Assembly (NCBI RefSeq): GCF_003367175.1
Contig: NZ_QRGA01000011.1
Coordinates: forward strand, 62,001 to 126,000
Length of the DNA: 64,000 nucleotides
Reading direction: 5' to 3'
Source: Trinickia dinghuensis
GTDB taxonomy: Bacteria; Pseudomonadota; Gammaproteobacteria; Burkholderiales; Burkholderiaceae
Below the pieces are notes generated by a model. The model was not told the DNA's origin, did not search any database, and saw nothing but the letters and a program-made list of their open reading frames with translations. Each line of letters begins with the position of its first letter. Position 1 is the stretch's first letter. The position numbers and the translations under genes were made by a program. Below are positions 29,602 to 39,512 of the stretch, piece after piece.

Positions 29602-30525
29602 ATGAAACCTAGCCACGCCGTCCAATTGCTCGTGCTCGCCGCATTGTGGGGCGCGTCCTTCCTATTCATTCGCGTAGGCGTCGCCGACTTCGGGGTGGCG
29701 CCGCTGATGGCGCTGCGCGTGTCGATCGGCGCTATCGTTCTGGCGATCATGCTCGCGCTGCGCGGCACGCCGCGCGCATCGCTCGCCACGTTGCGTTCCA
29801 GGGCACTGCCGCTCCTCGTGGTTGGCGTGCTCAACTCGGCCGCGCCGTTCTGCCTCTTCGCGTTTGCCGAACTGACGTTGACCGCCGGTCTCACATCCGT
29901 CATCAACGCCACGACGCCGCTGTGGGGCGCGGTCGTGGCCTTCGTCTGGCTCAAGGATCGGCTGACGCCCCTGCGCACGCTCGGCATGTTCATCGGCTTT
30001 TCGGGCGTGGTGTCGCTCGTCTGGGGGCAAATCGCGGCTCCGCACGGCGCCCTCGCCCCGTCGGCCACCGCCACCGCGCTGGCCGCGCTCGCGGCCCTCA
30101 GCGCGGCGCTTCTTTACGGCATCGCCGCCAATTTCACGAAGCGGTACCTCACCGGCGTCGATTCGATGACGATCGCCACCGGCAGCATGATCGGCGGCAG
30201 CCTCGTGCTGATTCCGTTCGCGATCGCCACCTGGCCGGCGGCCCCCGTGTCGCTGCACGCGTGGGGCGCCGTGCTGGCCCTGGGCGTGGCCTGCACGGGC
30301 ATCGCCTATCTGATCTTCTTCCATCTGATCACCGTCGCCGGGCCGGCGCGCGCGATCACGGTCACGTTCGTGATCCCCGTCTTCGGCATCCTTTGGGGCG
30401 CCTTGTTCCTGAACGAGCAGGTCAATGCCGGCATGCTAGAGGGCTGCGCGATCGTCCTCGTCGGCACCGCGCTCGCCACCGGCGTCATCAAGCGCATCCC
30501 CGGCCTGCGGCAGCGTCAGGCTTAA
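29602..30525 (+). CDS. EamA-family (DMT) transporter
   Basis: 307 aa from ATG 29602. Ten helices and two EamA domains (LAALWGASFLFIRVGVADFG; LTAGLTSVINATTPLWGAVV; ARAITVTFVIPVFGILWGAL). Closest in pattern to YdcZ/RhaT-type permeases. The open frame extends to 29374 across the thiC terminator without coding character. Substrate unknown. Not obviously in an operon. Confidence 0.87.
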   Translation: MKPSHAVQLLVLAALWGASFLFIRVGVADFGVAPLMALRVSIGAIVLAIMLALRGTPRASLATLRSRALPLLVVGVLNSAAPFCLFAFAELTLTAGLTSVINATTPLWGAVVAFVWLKDRLTPLRTLGMFIGFSGVVSLVWGQIAAPHGALAPSATATALAALAALSAALLYGIAANFTKRYLTGVDSMTIATGSMIGGSLVLIPFAIATWPAAPVSLHAWGAVLALGVACTGIAYLIFFHLITVAGPARAITVTFVIPVFGILWGALFLNEQVNAGMLEGCAIVLVGTALATGVIKRIPGLRQRQA

Positions 30526-30888
30526 GCGCGCTTAACCGCGCCTGGCGGGTGCGCCGGCCGCATCGGGGAAACCCCCACCCGCCGCCCGCCTTTCCCCCGA
30601 CCAAAGTACGGCGCCCCACACCCGGCGCGCGTGAGCGCGCGCATTTCCCCTCGATCGTCTGTCACCGAACGTTGGCGCCTCCGGGCGTGGTTCTACGCTG
30701 GGCTCGTATTCTTCTGCCCACACTGCGTTAAACTGCCCATTCGTCATATGGACTACGTTCGACATGCTAGGTCTTTTCGTTCGCTGCCGGTCGAGCGGCT
30801 CGTCGTGCGCGGCCGGCATGATCTCTTTCCCCGGCTGGCACGGCGCCCGCCGCATGCGGCCACGGCACGTGGCCGTGCATCGCTTGCC
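30526..30888 (+). other. Intergenic before the EAL gene
   Basis: 363 bases. The EAL frame stays open through it, but the translation is Arg/Pro/Ala-rich without domain character. A GC-rich hairpin (ggcgcgcgtgagcgcgcgc region) and an AT-richer stretch at 30725-30770 are the only features. Confidence 0.4.
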
Positions 30889-32163
30889 ATGTCGTCCAAA
30901 CGCGACCTGACACTCGCGGGCATCCTGCCGCATCTCACCCGCGATTCGGGCGGCTGGCATATCGTCTATCAGGGCGTGACGCTGCGCAGCGCCTTTCAGC
31001 CCATCGTTTCGATCACGCACAAGCGCATCGTCGGGTATGAGGCGCTGCTGCGGGCCACGCATGCGGGCGGGCAAGTCATCGCACCCGATCAGCTGTTCGC
31101 GCGTGCCAAGGCGACGGGCCCCGCGCTCGCGTTGGAACGGCTCGCACGCTGCGTGCATTTCGCGAACTTCGCCGAGCAAGGCGCCGAAACCGGCTGGCTC
31201 TTCGTCAACGCATTGCCGCTATTGCTGCGCGTCGGCCCCAATCATCGAGCGTTCACCGACGAATTGTGCGACTACTTCGGCATCCCGCATCATCGCCTAG
31301 TCGTCGAGATCATCGAACAGCCGAGCAGCGATGAATCGAGCTTCGACCGCATGGTCGAAACGATGCGCCAACGCGATCTCCTGATCGCCATCGACGATTT
31401 CGGCACGGGGTTTTCGAACTTCGATCGGATCTGGCGCGTGCGGCCCGACATCGTCAAGCTCGACCGCTCGCTCATCTCCCGCATCGCCTCGCCGACCGCC
31501 GACCACCAGTTCGCCACGCAGCTCGTGACGATGCTCCACCGGGCGGGCACGATGGTGCTCGGGGAAGGCGTCGAATCGGAGGACGAGTTGATGACGCTGA
31601 TGGAGGCCGACGTCGACTTCGTTCAAGGCTACTGGCTCGGGCGCCCGCATGCTTCGATCGAAGCCGCCAGCGAGGAGGCGCCCGCCCGGATCGACTCGAT
31701 GTGGCGGCGCTTTCGCGAGTCTTCGGTCGGCTTGCCCGGCATGCCCGTCGAATTCGGGAGCGTCGAAGAGGCCGTGCTCGGCGGCGCGAATGCCTACAAA
31801 GCCACCGACGATCTCGCGCTGGCCGCGCAGCGCACGTTCCGCAGCGCTTGGGCGCGGCGCGTGTTCGTCGTCGATCGGCACGGCGATCAGGGGCAACCGT
31901 CGATCGCCGCCGAGCCGCAGGCGCAATCGGCACGCCTCGCCCCGCTCTTTCCCGACTCCGCGAGCAATTGGTCGCGGCGCGCCTATTTCAAGCGCGCAAT
32001 GGCCGCGCCGGGACGCGTCGCCGTCATGGGGCCGCACTACTCGCTGACCGACGGCAAGGACTGCTATACGGCCGCCGTCACCATCGAGCGAGGCGGCGAG
32101 CTGGAGGTGTTTTGCGTCGACTTCGTCGCTAGCGTGCACGTGCCGGACAGAGGCGCCGAGTAG
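30889..32163 (+). CDS. EAL-domain cyclic-di-GMP phosphodiesterase with C-terminal sensor domain
   Basis: 424 aa from ATG 30889 (ATG 30748 is possible but adds non-conserved sequence). The EAL domain (about 25-260) keeps the catalytic pattern: YEALLRA, NALPLLLR, VVEIIEQ, AIDDFGTGFSN, VKLDRSLI, GEGVESEDE, QGYWLGRP. So it is likely an active c-di-GMP phosphodiesterase. The C-terminal 150 residues look like a PDC/Cache-type sensor (SNWSRRAYFKRAM, GPHYSLTDGKDCYTAAVTIE). There is no membrane segment, so it is cytoplasmic, unusual for a Cache-like fold. Confidence 0.85.
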   Translation: MSSKRDLTLAGILPHLTRDSGGWHIVYQGVTLRSAFQPIVSITHKRIVGYEALLRATHAGGQVIAPDQLFARAKATGPALALERLARCVHFANFAEQGAETGWLFVNALPLLLRVGPNHRAFTDELCDYFGIPHHRLVVEIIEQPSSDESSFDRMVETMRQRDLLIAIDDFGTGFSNFDRIWRVRPDIVKLDRSLISRIASPTADHQFATQLVTMLHRAGTMVLGEGVESEDELMTLMEADVDFVQGYWLGRPHASIEAASEEAPARIDSMWRRFRESSVGLPGMPVEFGSVEEAVLGGANAYKATDDLALAAQRTFRSAWARRVFVVDRHGDQGQPSIAAEPQAQSARLAPLFPDSASNWSRRAYFKRAMAAPGRVAVMGPHYSLTDGKDCYTAAVTIERGGELEVFCVDFVASVHVPDRGAE

Positions 32164-32256
32164 TCGACGGCGAAGGCGGCCGGCGGCGGCCTATCTCCTC
32201 TGGCCTCCGCATTCGCGGTATTTGCGGTATTTGCCGTATTCCCTCGATCCCCATCG

Positions 32257-32661
32257 TTATTCGACGACGCGGCCACGCCCCGCTTTCACGCTCGATCTGC
32301 GCGTCTTGCTGTCGAGGCGCCGCGCCGTCGACGCACGCGTCGGCCGCGTCGGGATCCGGGGACGGCGCGTGACGCTGACGCTCGCGATCAATTCGTCGAG
32401 CCGCGCGAGCGCCGCCGTCCGATTCATTTCCTGCGTCCGATATTCCTGGGCCTTGATGACGACGACACCCTCGCGCGTGATGCGGCGATCTTCGAGCGCG
32501 AGCAGGCGCATTTTCAACGCATCGGGCAGCGAGGAGGCGCGGATGTCGAAGCGCAGATGAATCGCGCTCGATACTTTGTTGACGTTCTGGCCGCCGGCGC
32601 CTTGCGCGCGCACGGCCGTCAACTCGACTTCTTCGGGTAGTACCTGGTACCGCAATGTCAT
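32257..32661 (-). CDS. arfB: Alternative ribosome-rescue factor ArfB (YaeJ)
   Basis: 134 aa from ATG 32661 with caggag 7 bases upstream. The catalytic GGQ lies in [20 protein letters not shown] (about 18-37). The C-terminal tail is long, basic and unstructured ([13 protein letters not shown]... [13 protein letters not shown]), the part that enters the empty mRNA channel. It hydrolyses peptidyl-tRNA on ribosomes stalled on non-stop mRNA. Length matches ArfB, not release factors. Confidence 0.95.
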   Translation of the reverse strand: MTLRYQVLPEEVELTAVRAQGAGGQNVNKVSSAIHLRFDIRASSLPDALKMRLLALEDRRITREGVVVIKAQEYRTQEMNRTAALARLDELIASVSVTRRPRIPTRPTRASTARRLDSKTRRSSVKAGRGRVVE

Positions 32662-32828
32662 CTTGGCTCCTGCTGGCGCCCATCGGGTATATACCGCCGG
32701 CCGAAGCCGAGGCAAACTACTCGGCAACTTGCCGATCCGGCTTGCATGACGGCCTGACCTAAGCCAACCGGCTTCCACGAAAGCAGGGGCGATCAACGCT
32801 CGCCGCACCCCATTTTCAGAGGTGACGC

Positions 32829-33344
32829 ATGGCAAACAAAGTCTTCCTGATTCCCACGCCGGGGGCGGCAATTCGTGCGTCCGGATTGTCGCACATCGAT
32901 TTCGCCGACGCCTATTCCGGTCAGGCAGATCGAACCTACGTCGACGCCGAGCAAGCCGCGCGCGCCGTGTTCGCCGATCCGCCGGACATGGTCAAAGGAC
33001 TGATGGCCTTGCGCAACCGAATCGTGGCGCCGTTCGGATTGCGGGCCAGCGTTGATTTTCGAGATCGCGGGCTGGGGAAAATCGACGTGTTTCCGATCAT
33101 TTCGAGTACGAGCACTGAGATCGTCGTCGGTGGCGACGACAAGCATCTGGATTTTCGGATCTGGATTGGTATTCAACCGAGCCAAACGGGATCGGAAGTG
33201 ACAATTTCAACGTTGGTTAAGATCAATCATCTGCTTGGACGAGTCTACTTGTCGGTCATCATGCCGTTTCATAAGCTCCTGTCCCGCTCGCTGCTGCAGG
33301 CGGCGCTCACTCGGGGCGACTATGCGTCTCCGCACGCCAGGTAG
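32829..33344 (+). CDS. DUF2867 family protein
   Basis: 171 aa, ATG 32829 with gaggtg 5-10 bases upstream. The pattern ([20 protein letters not shown] then [20 protein letters not shown] and IVAPFGL... [10 protein letters not shown]) matches DUF2867 proteins, a family in the START/SRPBCC-like group without known reaction. AT-richer than the flanking backbone. Stands alone between arfB and recD. Confidence 0.75.
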   Translation: MANKVFLIPTPGAAIRASGLSHIDFADAYSGQADRTYVDAEQAARAVFADPPDMVKGLMALRNRIVAPFGLRASVDFRDRGLGKIDVFPIISSTSTEIVVGGDDKHLDFRIWIGIQPSQTGSEVTISTLVKINHLLGRVYLSVIMPFHKLLSRSLLQAALTRGDYASPHAR

Positions 33345-33445
33345 ATCCAGCGGAAAGCGCAGCCGTGGGCTAGCCGTCCAGGGTTGGCACCCGCGCCTTT
33401 GCGGCGACTAGTGAGCCAGTGACACGGGAACAGGCTTCGTGATTG

Positions 33446-35701
33446 TCATAGCGCGACCTCCCGCATGCGCGCGAACAACCCCGAATCGCGCCGCGTCGGC
33501 GTGGCGATGGCTTGTGCAAGCACCTCGCGCGCGCCGACGATCCGCACGGTCTTACGGGCGCGCGTGATCGCCGTGTAGACAAGTTCGCGCGCGAGCACAC
33601 GGCTCTCCGAAGCGGGCAACACGAGCGCCGCATGATCGAACTCGGAGCCCTGCGACTTATGAACCGTCAGCGCGAACGCCGTATCGTGCGGCGGCAGCGC
33701 AGCCGGCGTCACGGCCCGCACGCCGCCGTCGGCCGTGCGGAAGTACACGCGCAGTTGCCCTTCGCGCGTGGGCAGTGCAATGCCGATGTCGCCATTGAAC
33801 AGGCCCAGCGCGTAGTCGTTGCGCGCCACCATCACCGGCCGCCCGGCGAACCAGTTCGTGCCGACGATGAGAGGCACGCGCGCAGCCCGGCGCACATGGT
33901 CGGCCATTTGCGCGTTCAGCGCCTCGACACCGCGCGCGCCTAGCCGCATCGCACAAAGGATGCGGAAAGCATTCAAGGCGTCGAAGAGCGGCACGCAATC
34001 GGGTTCATGCTGAGCGAGCGCGGTCGTCAGCGCGTGGACGTACGGGCCGAAGCCCTGCCCCAAACGCTCGAGGGTGCGGGGAGCCAACGATGAGCCTGCG
34101 TCTTCGTCGAGCACAGCAGGCACGTCATGGCCCGCCGCACCGTCGTCATGGTGATACGCGCCGAACAGGTCGGGCTCGGCCGGCCTGCTCGCACCAAGCG
34201 CACCAAGCGCGGCCTCGACATCGCCGCGCCGAATCGCCAGCGACAAACGGCCGATCGCGGAGTCGAGTCCGAAGCGATAGTTGCGCTCGAGCCAGACCAC
34301 GCAATCGACGAGCGGCACGCTTTCGGGTGAAACGTCGTCCCTTGCCTTCGCGCGCGTCGCTCGGCTCGGATGCGGGTCGTCGCCCGCCCCTGCTCCCCGC
34401 GCCATGAAAGAAAGATCGTCGCGCTGAGTCTGAAGCTGACGCTGCGTCTGAAGCCGCGATCCATCGCCGGCGTACTCGGCGTCGGGTTCGTCGAGCCCCG
34501 TCCACGCCCAACCGTCGTCGATCGAAGCAATCGCTTCCGGCGGTTCAAGGTCATCGAACAACGGGTACATGTCGTCATCCGCCGACAGCGGTTCGAGCGC
34601 CAACGGATCGGCGCTCGCGTAAGCCTCCCGATCCGGGCGAGGCAACGCTGCTTGAACACGCGCCGCATCGACACCGGTCGCCTCGGCGATGCGGGCGATG
34701 CCGGCCTCGCTGAACGACGGACGCGCGCTGAGTTCGGCAAACACGGCCCCCGCTTCGACGGCCGCGAGCTGATCCTTGTCGCCGAGCAGCACGAGCCGCG
34801 TCTCGGGAGCGAGCGCGTCGAACAACTGTGCGGCCAGCGCAACGTCGATCATCGATGCTTCGTCGACGATGAGTACGTCGTACGGCAGCGGATTGTCGGG
34901 CCCGTAGCGCGCGCGCATCCCTTGACTGAGCCCGAGCAGGCGGTGGAGCGTCTGCGACGTGCGCGGCAACCGTGCCGCGATCTCGCCGGGCAAGCTCGCC
35001 GCGCGCGCGAGCAGCGCCTCCTGCATTCGCTGCGCGGCCTTGCCGGTCGGCGCGGCAAGTGCGATCGTCAACGCGGGTTGCGCATCGAGCAGACAAGCCA
35101 GTATGCCGACGACGGTCGTCGTCTTGCCCGTGCCCGGCCCGCCGCTCACGACGGTCACCCTGCTCGACAACGACAACGCCGCGGCCGCGCGCTGCCAGTC
35201 GACTTCGCTGCCATTAGGCGGCCCGAAAAAACGCGCAAGGCGCGCCGCCGACGCGGCCGCATCGGCGGCGAGCGTACTCGCCGCGCCGCGCGCGCTCGTC
35301 GCGGCATGTCCGACGACCGCGGCGGCCAGCCGCCGCTCGTCGTCGTAGTAGCGCGCAAGGTAAAGCCGGCCGTCGGCATCGACGACGAGCGGCTTCAACG
35401 CTGCCGCGTCCTCCGACTCGTCCGAGACGACCCCGCTCGCGCGCAGCGCCGCGGCGGCGGCATCGAGCGTTTCGCCATAACGGTCGGCCAGTCGCGCAAG
35501 CGAGACACAAACGTGGCCCGCGCCCGTCGCGCGGCTGGCCGCGAACGCGGCGCGGCGCGCCCAAGCCGCGGCGGCGGGACCGGCGCCCAAGCGCTGCGCC
35601 AAGGCACCGATGCGGCGTGCGAAGCCTTCGGCCAGCGCCATTCCGAAGTCGCCGTTCGCGCGCGCCCGGACCGGCCGCGAGGGTTGCGTCGCCGCGCTCA
35701 T
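33446..35701 (-). CDS. recD: RecBCD exonuclease V alpha subunit RecD
   Basis: 751 aa from ATG 35701 (ggagg 6-10 bases upstream; TTG 35719 rejected). A 5'-to-3' SF1B helicase. Walker A GGPGTGKTTTVVGI, Walker B VLIVDEASMIDVAL, motif III LVLLGDKDQLAAVEAG, motifs V-VI LTVHKSQGSEFDHAALVLP and YTAITRARKTVRIVG. E. coli RecD is 608 aa; the extra length is mainly an acidic, Gln/Asp-rich insertion (about residues 345-460, including LQTQRQLQTQRDD). It follows recB by 25 bases in the order recC-recB-recD. Confidence 0.95.
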   Translation of the reverse strand: MSAATQPSRPVRARANGDFGMALAEGFARRIGALAQRLGAGPAAAAWARRAAFAASRATGAGHVCVSLARLADRYGETLDAAAAALRASGVVSDESEDAAALKPLVVDADGRLYLARYYDDERRLAAAVVGHAATSARGAASTLAADAAASAARLARFFGPPNGSEVDWQRAAAALSLSSRVTVVSGGPGTGKTTTVVGILACLLDAQPALTIALAAPTGKAAQRMQEALLARAASLPGEIAARLPRTSQTLHRLLGLSQGMRARYGPDNPLPYDVLIVDEASMIDVALAAQLFDALAPETRLVLLGDKDQLAAVEAGAVFAELSARPSFSEAGIARIAEATGVDAARVQAALPRPDREAYASADPLALEPLSADDDMYPLFDDLEPPEAIASIDDGWAWTGLDEPDAEYAGDGSRLQTQRQLQTQRDDLSFMARGAGAGDDPHPSRATRAKARDDVSPESVPLVDCVVWLERNYRFGLDSAIGRLSLAIRRGDVEAALGALGASRPAEPDLFGAYHHDDGAAGHDVPAVLDEDAGSSLAPRTLERLGQGFGPYVHALTTALAQHEPDCVPLFDALNAFRILCAMRLGARGVEALNAQMADHVRRAARVPLIVGTNWFAGRPVMVARNDYALGLFNGDIGIALPTREGQLRVYFRTADGGVRAVTPAALPPHDTAFALTVHKSQGSEFDHAALVLPASESRVLARELVYTAITRARKTVRIVGAREVLAQAIATPTRRDSGLFARMREVAL

Positions 35702-35726
35702 GCGAGCCTCCGCAGACAAATAGCCG

Positions 35727-38700
35727 TCATGATGTCCGCTCCCCGCTCATCAGCGCATCGAGCGCCTCGATCAACTCGCGCGCCGGCCGGCGCGCATGCA
35801 CTCCGGCCGGAACCGCCCCGTCGCGCCAGGACGGCCGCACGCCGCGAACGAACAAGTAGCTGTAGCCGCCGATGTGCGCGTCGTAGTCGTAGCTCGGGCG
35901 GCGCGCCTTCAAGTAGCGGTGCACCGCGACCAGGTAAAGCAGTGCCTGCAGATGGTAGGCATGGTGCGCCATCGCGGCTTCGAGCGCGGCCGCGCCGTAC
36001 TCCGCGGGACTCGTACCAAGATGATTCGACTTCCAATCGATGATCCAAAACCGGCCCTCATGCTCGACCACCATGTCGATGAACCCCTTCACGTAGCCGG
36101 AGAGCGTCCCTGCCTCCAATGCCACGTCCGCATATCCGTGACGCGCGAGCAAGCCGCGCAATGCAGGCAGTTCGAGCGACGGCGAGGCGAACAGAAATGG
36201 CCATTCGGTCAACCTGCGCGTGGGATCGAGTGCCGCGAGCGTCATGCCGGGCGCCACCTCCGTCGCCGTGACGTCGGCAATCAGATGCGCCATCATCGCC
36301 GGCAGGCGCGCGGCCGTGTCGGCATCGGTGGCGACGGGCCGCTCGACGAGCGCGTCCGCGATGGCGCCCGGCCACGTCGACGGGTCGGAGAAGTCCGCCA
36401 ATTCGAACATCCGGTGCAGACACTCGCCGGCTGCCGCCCCGCGCGGAAACGCCAGAATGTCGTCGGCCGCGAGCAGTGCTTCCGGCGTCGGCGCCGGCAC
36501 CGGCAGCGTCGGTTCCGGTAGCCACACCGGATCGGCAGCAGCCGCTGCCTCTTGCCGAGCGGCGGCGAGTGCATCGTGATCGGGCCTCGGCTCGTCGTCC
36601 ACGGTCACGCTCGCGTGCCTCGCACCGGCGGCCGCGAGCGAGCTGAAGCTCGCGATACGCCAAGTCTCGGTCAGCGTGCGGCCCATCGTGCGCGCCGCGA
36701 GCTTGCTGCCGAGCGCGGCCTCGCGCGCGAGCGGGACGCGCCGGGCCGGCGACGGCAGCGGCGCGCGTGCGATCGTATCGTCGGCCAGCCCCGCCCATGC
36801 CGCCTCGATCGCGTCGTCGGCCGGAGGATCGTCGGCCCAAGTTTCGAACGGACGGCCGTCGCCGGCAACGAGCCAATTGAGCACACTGCGGCGCGACTCC
36901 TTCGTCGAACGCGACGAGAGATACGCGCCGGCGACGAGGTAGCAGCGATGCACGGCACGCGTCAGCGCAACATAGACGAGCCGAGCACGCTCGGCCGCCT
37001 CCTCGCGCGCGGCTTCGGCCTCGGCGCGATCGGCATCGGCGCCTTCGCAGCCGTAGTGAAGCACGGCACGCGCGCCCGCCTGTGCATCTTCGTGATACTC
37101 GCTCGCGTCGGGCAAGCCGGTGCCCACCCCGGTCATGCGCGCGCCGTCGCCCAAGAACGGACAGAAGACGACGGCATATTCGAGCCCTTTCGATTTGTGG
37201 ACGGTGACGATCTGCACGAGATCGCGGTCCGATTCGAGCCGCAACTGCGCGTCCTCGCCGCCGCCTCGCGCGCGCTCGGCCGCGAGCCAGCGCAAGGTCG
37301 GCGCGATGCCGGGGTGCACGGCCGAGCGCGCCCCCGCGAGCTCGGCCAGATGATTGACGTCGGTGAGCCGCCGCTCGCCTTCCCGCCCCGCAATGAGGCG
37401 CTCGCCGATGCCGAGTTCGCGCATCATCGTTCGCCACATCGTCGCAAAGCCGCGGTCGAGCCATAGCGACCGGTAGCGCGAGAATCGCTCGACCCAAGCC
37501 GTCGCCTCGTCGGCATGCGCCAGCGCGGGCGCGTCGGCGAGCTGCGCGAGCCGCGCGAGCGCCTGCGCATCGAGGCCGAACCAATCGGCCGCGAGCGCCG
37601 CCCGCAAACGCCGCAAGTCGCCGGGCGCGTCGACGGCCGCGAGCACGCGTTCGAGCTGCTCGGCATCGAGCGTCGCGAACACCGACGACTGCGCGAGTTC
37701 GACACTGCCCACGCCCCACGCCGCGAGCACGCGCTTCATCAAGCTGCCCTGCTTGTGCGTGCGAACGAGCACGGCGATGTCGGCCGGCGCCAGCGCCTGA
37801 GCCCCGAGCGCAACGCCGCCTTCGCGCGCACCACGCAGCAGGCGAACGATCTCCTGCCCGCACGCCTCCGCTGCCTGTCTCTGCGCCTCGCGCTTGATCA
37901 GCGTCGCCTCGCCCGACGGCAGCATCCAGACGCGCAACGCGCCGTCCGCGTCCCGCTCGCGGGCGGGATCGGTCTCGTCGATCAGCGGCGCGCGAGCGCG
38001 CCCGGCCGCCGCAACGGGCGTGTAGTCGAGCCCATCGAGCACGAACGCACGCGGGTTCGCGCCGAAGATCCGATTGCACGCGGCGACGAGCGGCGCCGTC
38101 GAACGCTGGTTGACCGCCAGCGTGTAGCGCGCCGTGGCCGCATGCCGCGCGGCCAGGTACGTGTGCAGATCGGCGGCGCGGAAGCTGTAGATCGCCTGCT
38201 TCGGATCGCCGACCAGGAATAGCGGACCAGCCTCGCCGTCGCTGCCCGGCCCCGCGAAGATGCGCTCGAAAATGGCGAACTGCAGCGGGTCCGTGTCTTG
38301 GAATTCGTCGATGAGCGCGGCCGGGTATCGCGCTCGCAGCGTGTCGGCCAGCCACGGGTGGGCGGTCAGCGCGCCGTGCAGGTTCGACAGCAGATCGTCG
38401 AAGGACGCGAGCCGGCGCGTGCGCTTCATCGCCGAAAGGGCCTGCGGCGCGCCGTCGAGCCACATCGCGAGCAAGGCGAGCCAGCGCGTCCGATGCCCGG
38501 CCTCCGCAGCTTCGGCGGCTGAAGCGAGTGCGTCGGCCAGTTCGAAAAACGGATGCTCGGGCGGCTCGAATTTAACTTTGGTGGCCTTCGCGAGCGCCGT
38601 CGCGGTCAGCTTCGCCGCCTCGCGCGGCGGCGCCGCGTGGCAGTCGCCTTCGGCGAAATACCTGCCCCACGCATCGAGCGCCGCGCGCACGGCTTCGCGC

Positions 38701-39512
38701 TTGTGCGTCGTCTGTTTGAGCGCGGCTTGCGCATCGTCGAGCACACGCTCGATCGACTCGCGCTCGGCGTGCCACAGCGCGCCGGCGGCATCGAACCGCG
38801 CGCGCGCATCGTCATTCCTCTCCCGTTCGAGCGTGGGGGGCGTCGTTCCCGACGTCCCCCAGCGCAACTGCGCGAGCGGCTTTTTCAGGCGCCGCGCGAG
38901 TTGCGCATCGAGTTCCAACGGGCTCGCACCGCGTGCGACGAGCCACGCCGCGAAGGCCGGATAGGTGGCCGCGACCGGCTCGATGCGCTCGCGCCAAAAC
39001 TGAGCGGCCAATTCGAAACGCAGCGACGCGTCGTCGGCTTCCATCTCGAACGCGAACGGCATGGCGGCGGCGAACGGCGCCTCTTGCAACGCGCGCTGGC
39101 AAAACGCGTGGATCGTGTGAATGGCCGCCTGATCGAACGTCGACAGCGCGCGCCGAATGCGCTTGCCGGCCAGCTCGCGGTCGAGCCCGTCGGGTCCGAG
39201 CGTCGTGTCGAGCAACTGCGCGACGAACGGGTCGCCGCCGTCGTCGTCGATCTCGATTGCGCGGGCGAGCTCGGCCAGCCGGCCGCGAATCCGCTCGTGC
39301 AACTCGGCCGTGGCCGCCTTCGTGAACGTCACGACCAGAATTTGATCCGCGTTCAAATCGCGTTCGAGCAGCAGCCGCACGTAGAGCGCGCAGATATTCC
39401 AGGTCTTGCCGGTACCGGCCGACGCCTCGATCTGATTGACGCCGGTCAGCACGCAGGTAAAGACGTCGAGCGGCTGAGGCGGCAGCGCGTAGGCGCGATC
39501 GTGCACGCTCAT
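35727..39512 (-). CDS. recB: RecBCD exonuclease V beta subunit RecB
   Basis: 1261 aa. The ATG at 39512 overlaps the recC TGA (ATGA), indicating coupled translation. SF1A helicase: Walker A ASAGTGKTWNI, VVTFTKAATAELHERIR, ALIDEFQDTDPLQFAIFE (Walker B), VGDPKQAIYSFRAAD, TVHKSKGLEYAVVFCPF, VALTRAVHRCYL. The C-terminal nuclease domain has FIDMVVEHEGRFWIIDWKSN (D...DWK) and a final QALLYLVAVHRYL. Complete. Confidence 0.96.
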   Translation of the reverse strand: MSVHDRAYALPPQPLDVFTCVLTGVNQIEASAGTGKTWNICALYVRLLLERDLNADQILVVTFTKAATAELHERIRGRLAELARAIEIDDDGGDPFVAQLLDTTLGPDGLDRELAGKRIRRALSTFDQAAIHTIHAFCQRALQEAPFAAAMPFAFEMEADDASLRFELAAQFWRERIEPVAATYPAFAAWLVARGASPLELDAQLARRLKKPLAQLRWGTSGTTPPTLERERNDDARARFDAAGALWHAERESIERVLDDAQAALKQTTHKREAVRAALDAWGRYFAEGDCHAAPPREAAKLTATALAKATKVKFEPPEHPFFELADALASAAEAAEAGHRTRWLALLAMWLDGAPQALSAMKRTRRLASFDDLLSNLHGALTAHPWLADTLRARYPAALIDEFQDTDPLQFAIFERIFAGPGSDGEAGPLFLVGDPKQAIYSFRAADLHTYLAARHAATARYTLAVNQRSTAPLVAACNRIFGANPRAFVLDGLDYTPVAAAGRARAPLIDETDPARERDADGALRVWMLPSGEATLIKREAQRQAAEACGQEIVRLLRGAREGGVALGAQALAPADIAVLVRTHKQGSLMKRVLAAWGVGSVELAQSSVFATLDAEQLERVLAAVDAPGDLRRLRAALAADWFGLDAQALARLAQLADAPALAHADEATAWVERFSRYRSLWLDRGFATMWRTMMRELGIGERLIAGREGERRLTDVNHLAELAGARSAVHPGIAPTLRWLAAERARGGGEDAQLRLESDRDLVQIVTVHKSKGLEYAVVFCPFLGDGARMTGVGTGLPDASEYHEDAQAGARAVLHYGCEGADADRAEAEAAREEAAERARLVYVALTRAVHRCYLVAGAYLSSRSTKESRRSVLNWLVAGDGRPFETWADDPPADDAIEAAWAGLADDTIARAPLPSPARRVPLAREAALGSKLAARTMGRTLTETWRIASFSSLAAAGARHASVTVDDEPRPDHDALAAARQEAAAAADPVWLPEPTLPVPAPTPEALLAADDILAFPRGAAAGECLHRMFELADFSDPSTWPGAIADALVERPVATDADTAARLPAMMAHLIADVTATEVAPGMTLAALDPTRRLTEWPFLFASPSLELPALRGLLARHGYADVALEAGTLSGYVKGFIDMVVEHEGRFWIIDWKSNHLGTSPAEYGAAALEAAMAHHAYHLQALLYLVAVHRYLKARRPSYDYDAHIGGYSYLFVRGVRPSWRDGAVPAGVHARRPARELIEALDALMSGERTS

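Noticed and set aside
30631..30888. Upstream extension of the EAL protein
   Set aside because: Translation is low-complexity Arg/Pro/Ala and lies in GC-rich intergenic sequence; ATG 30889 is close to the domain start.
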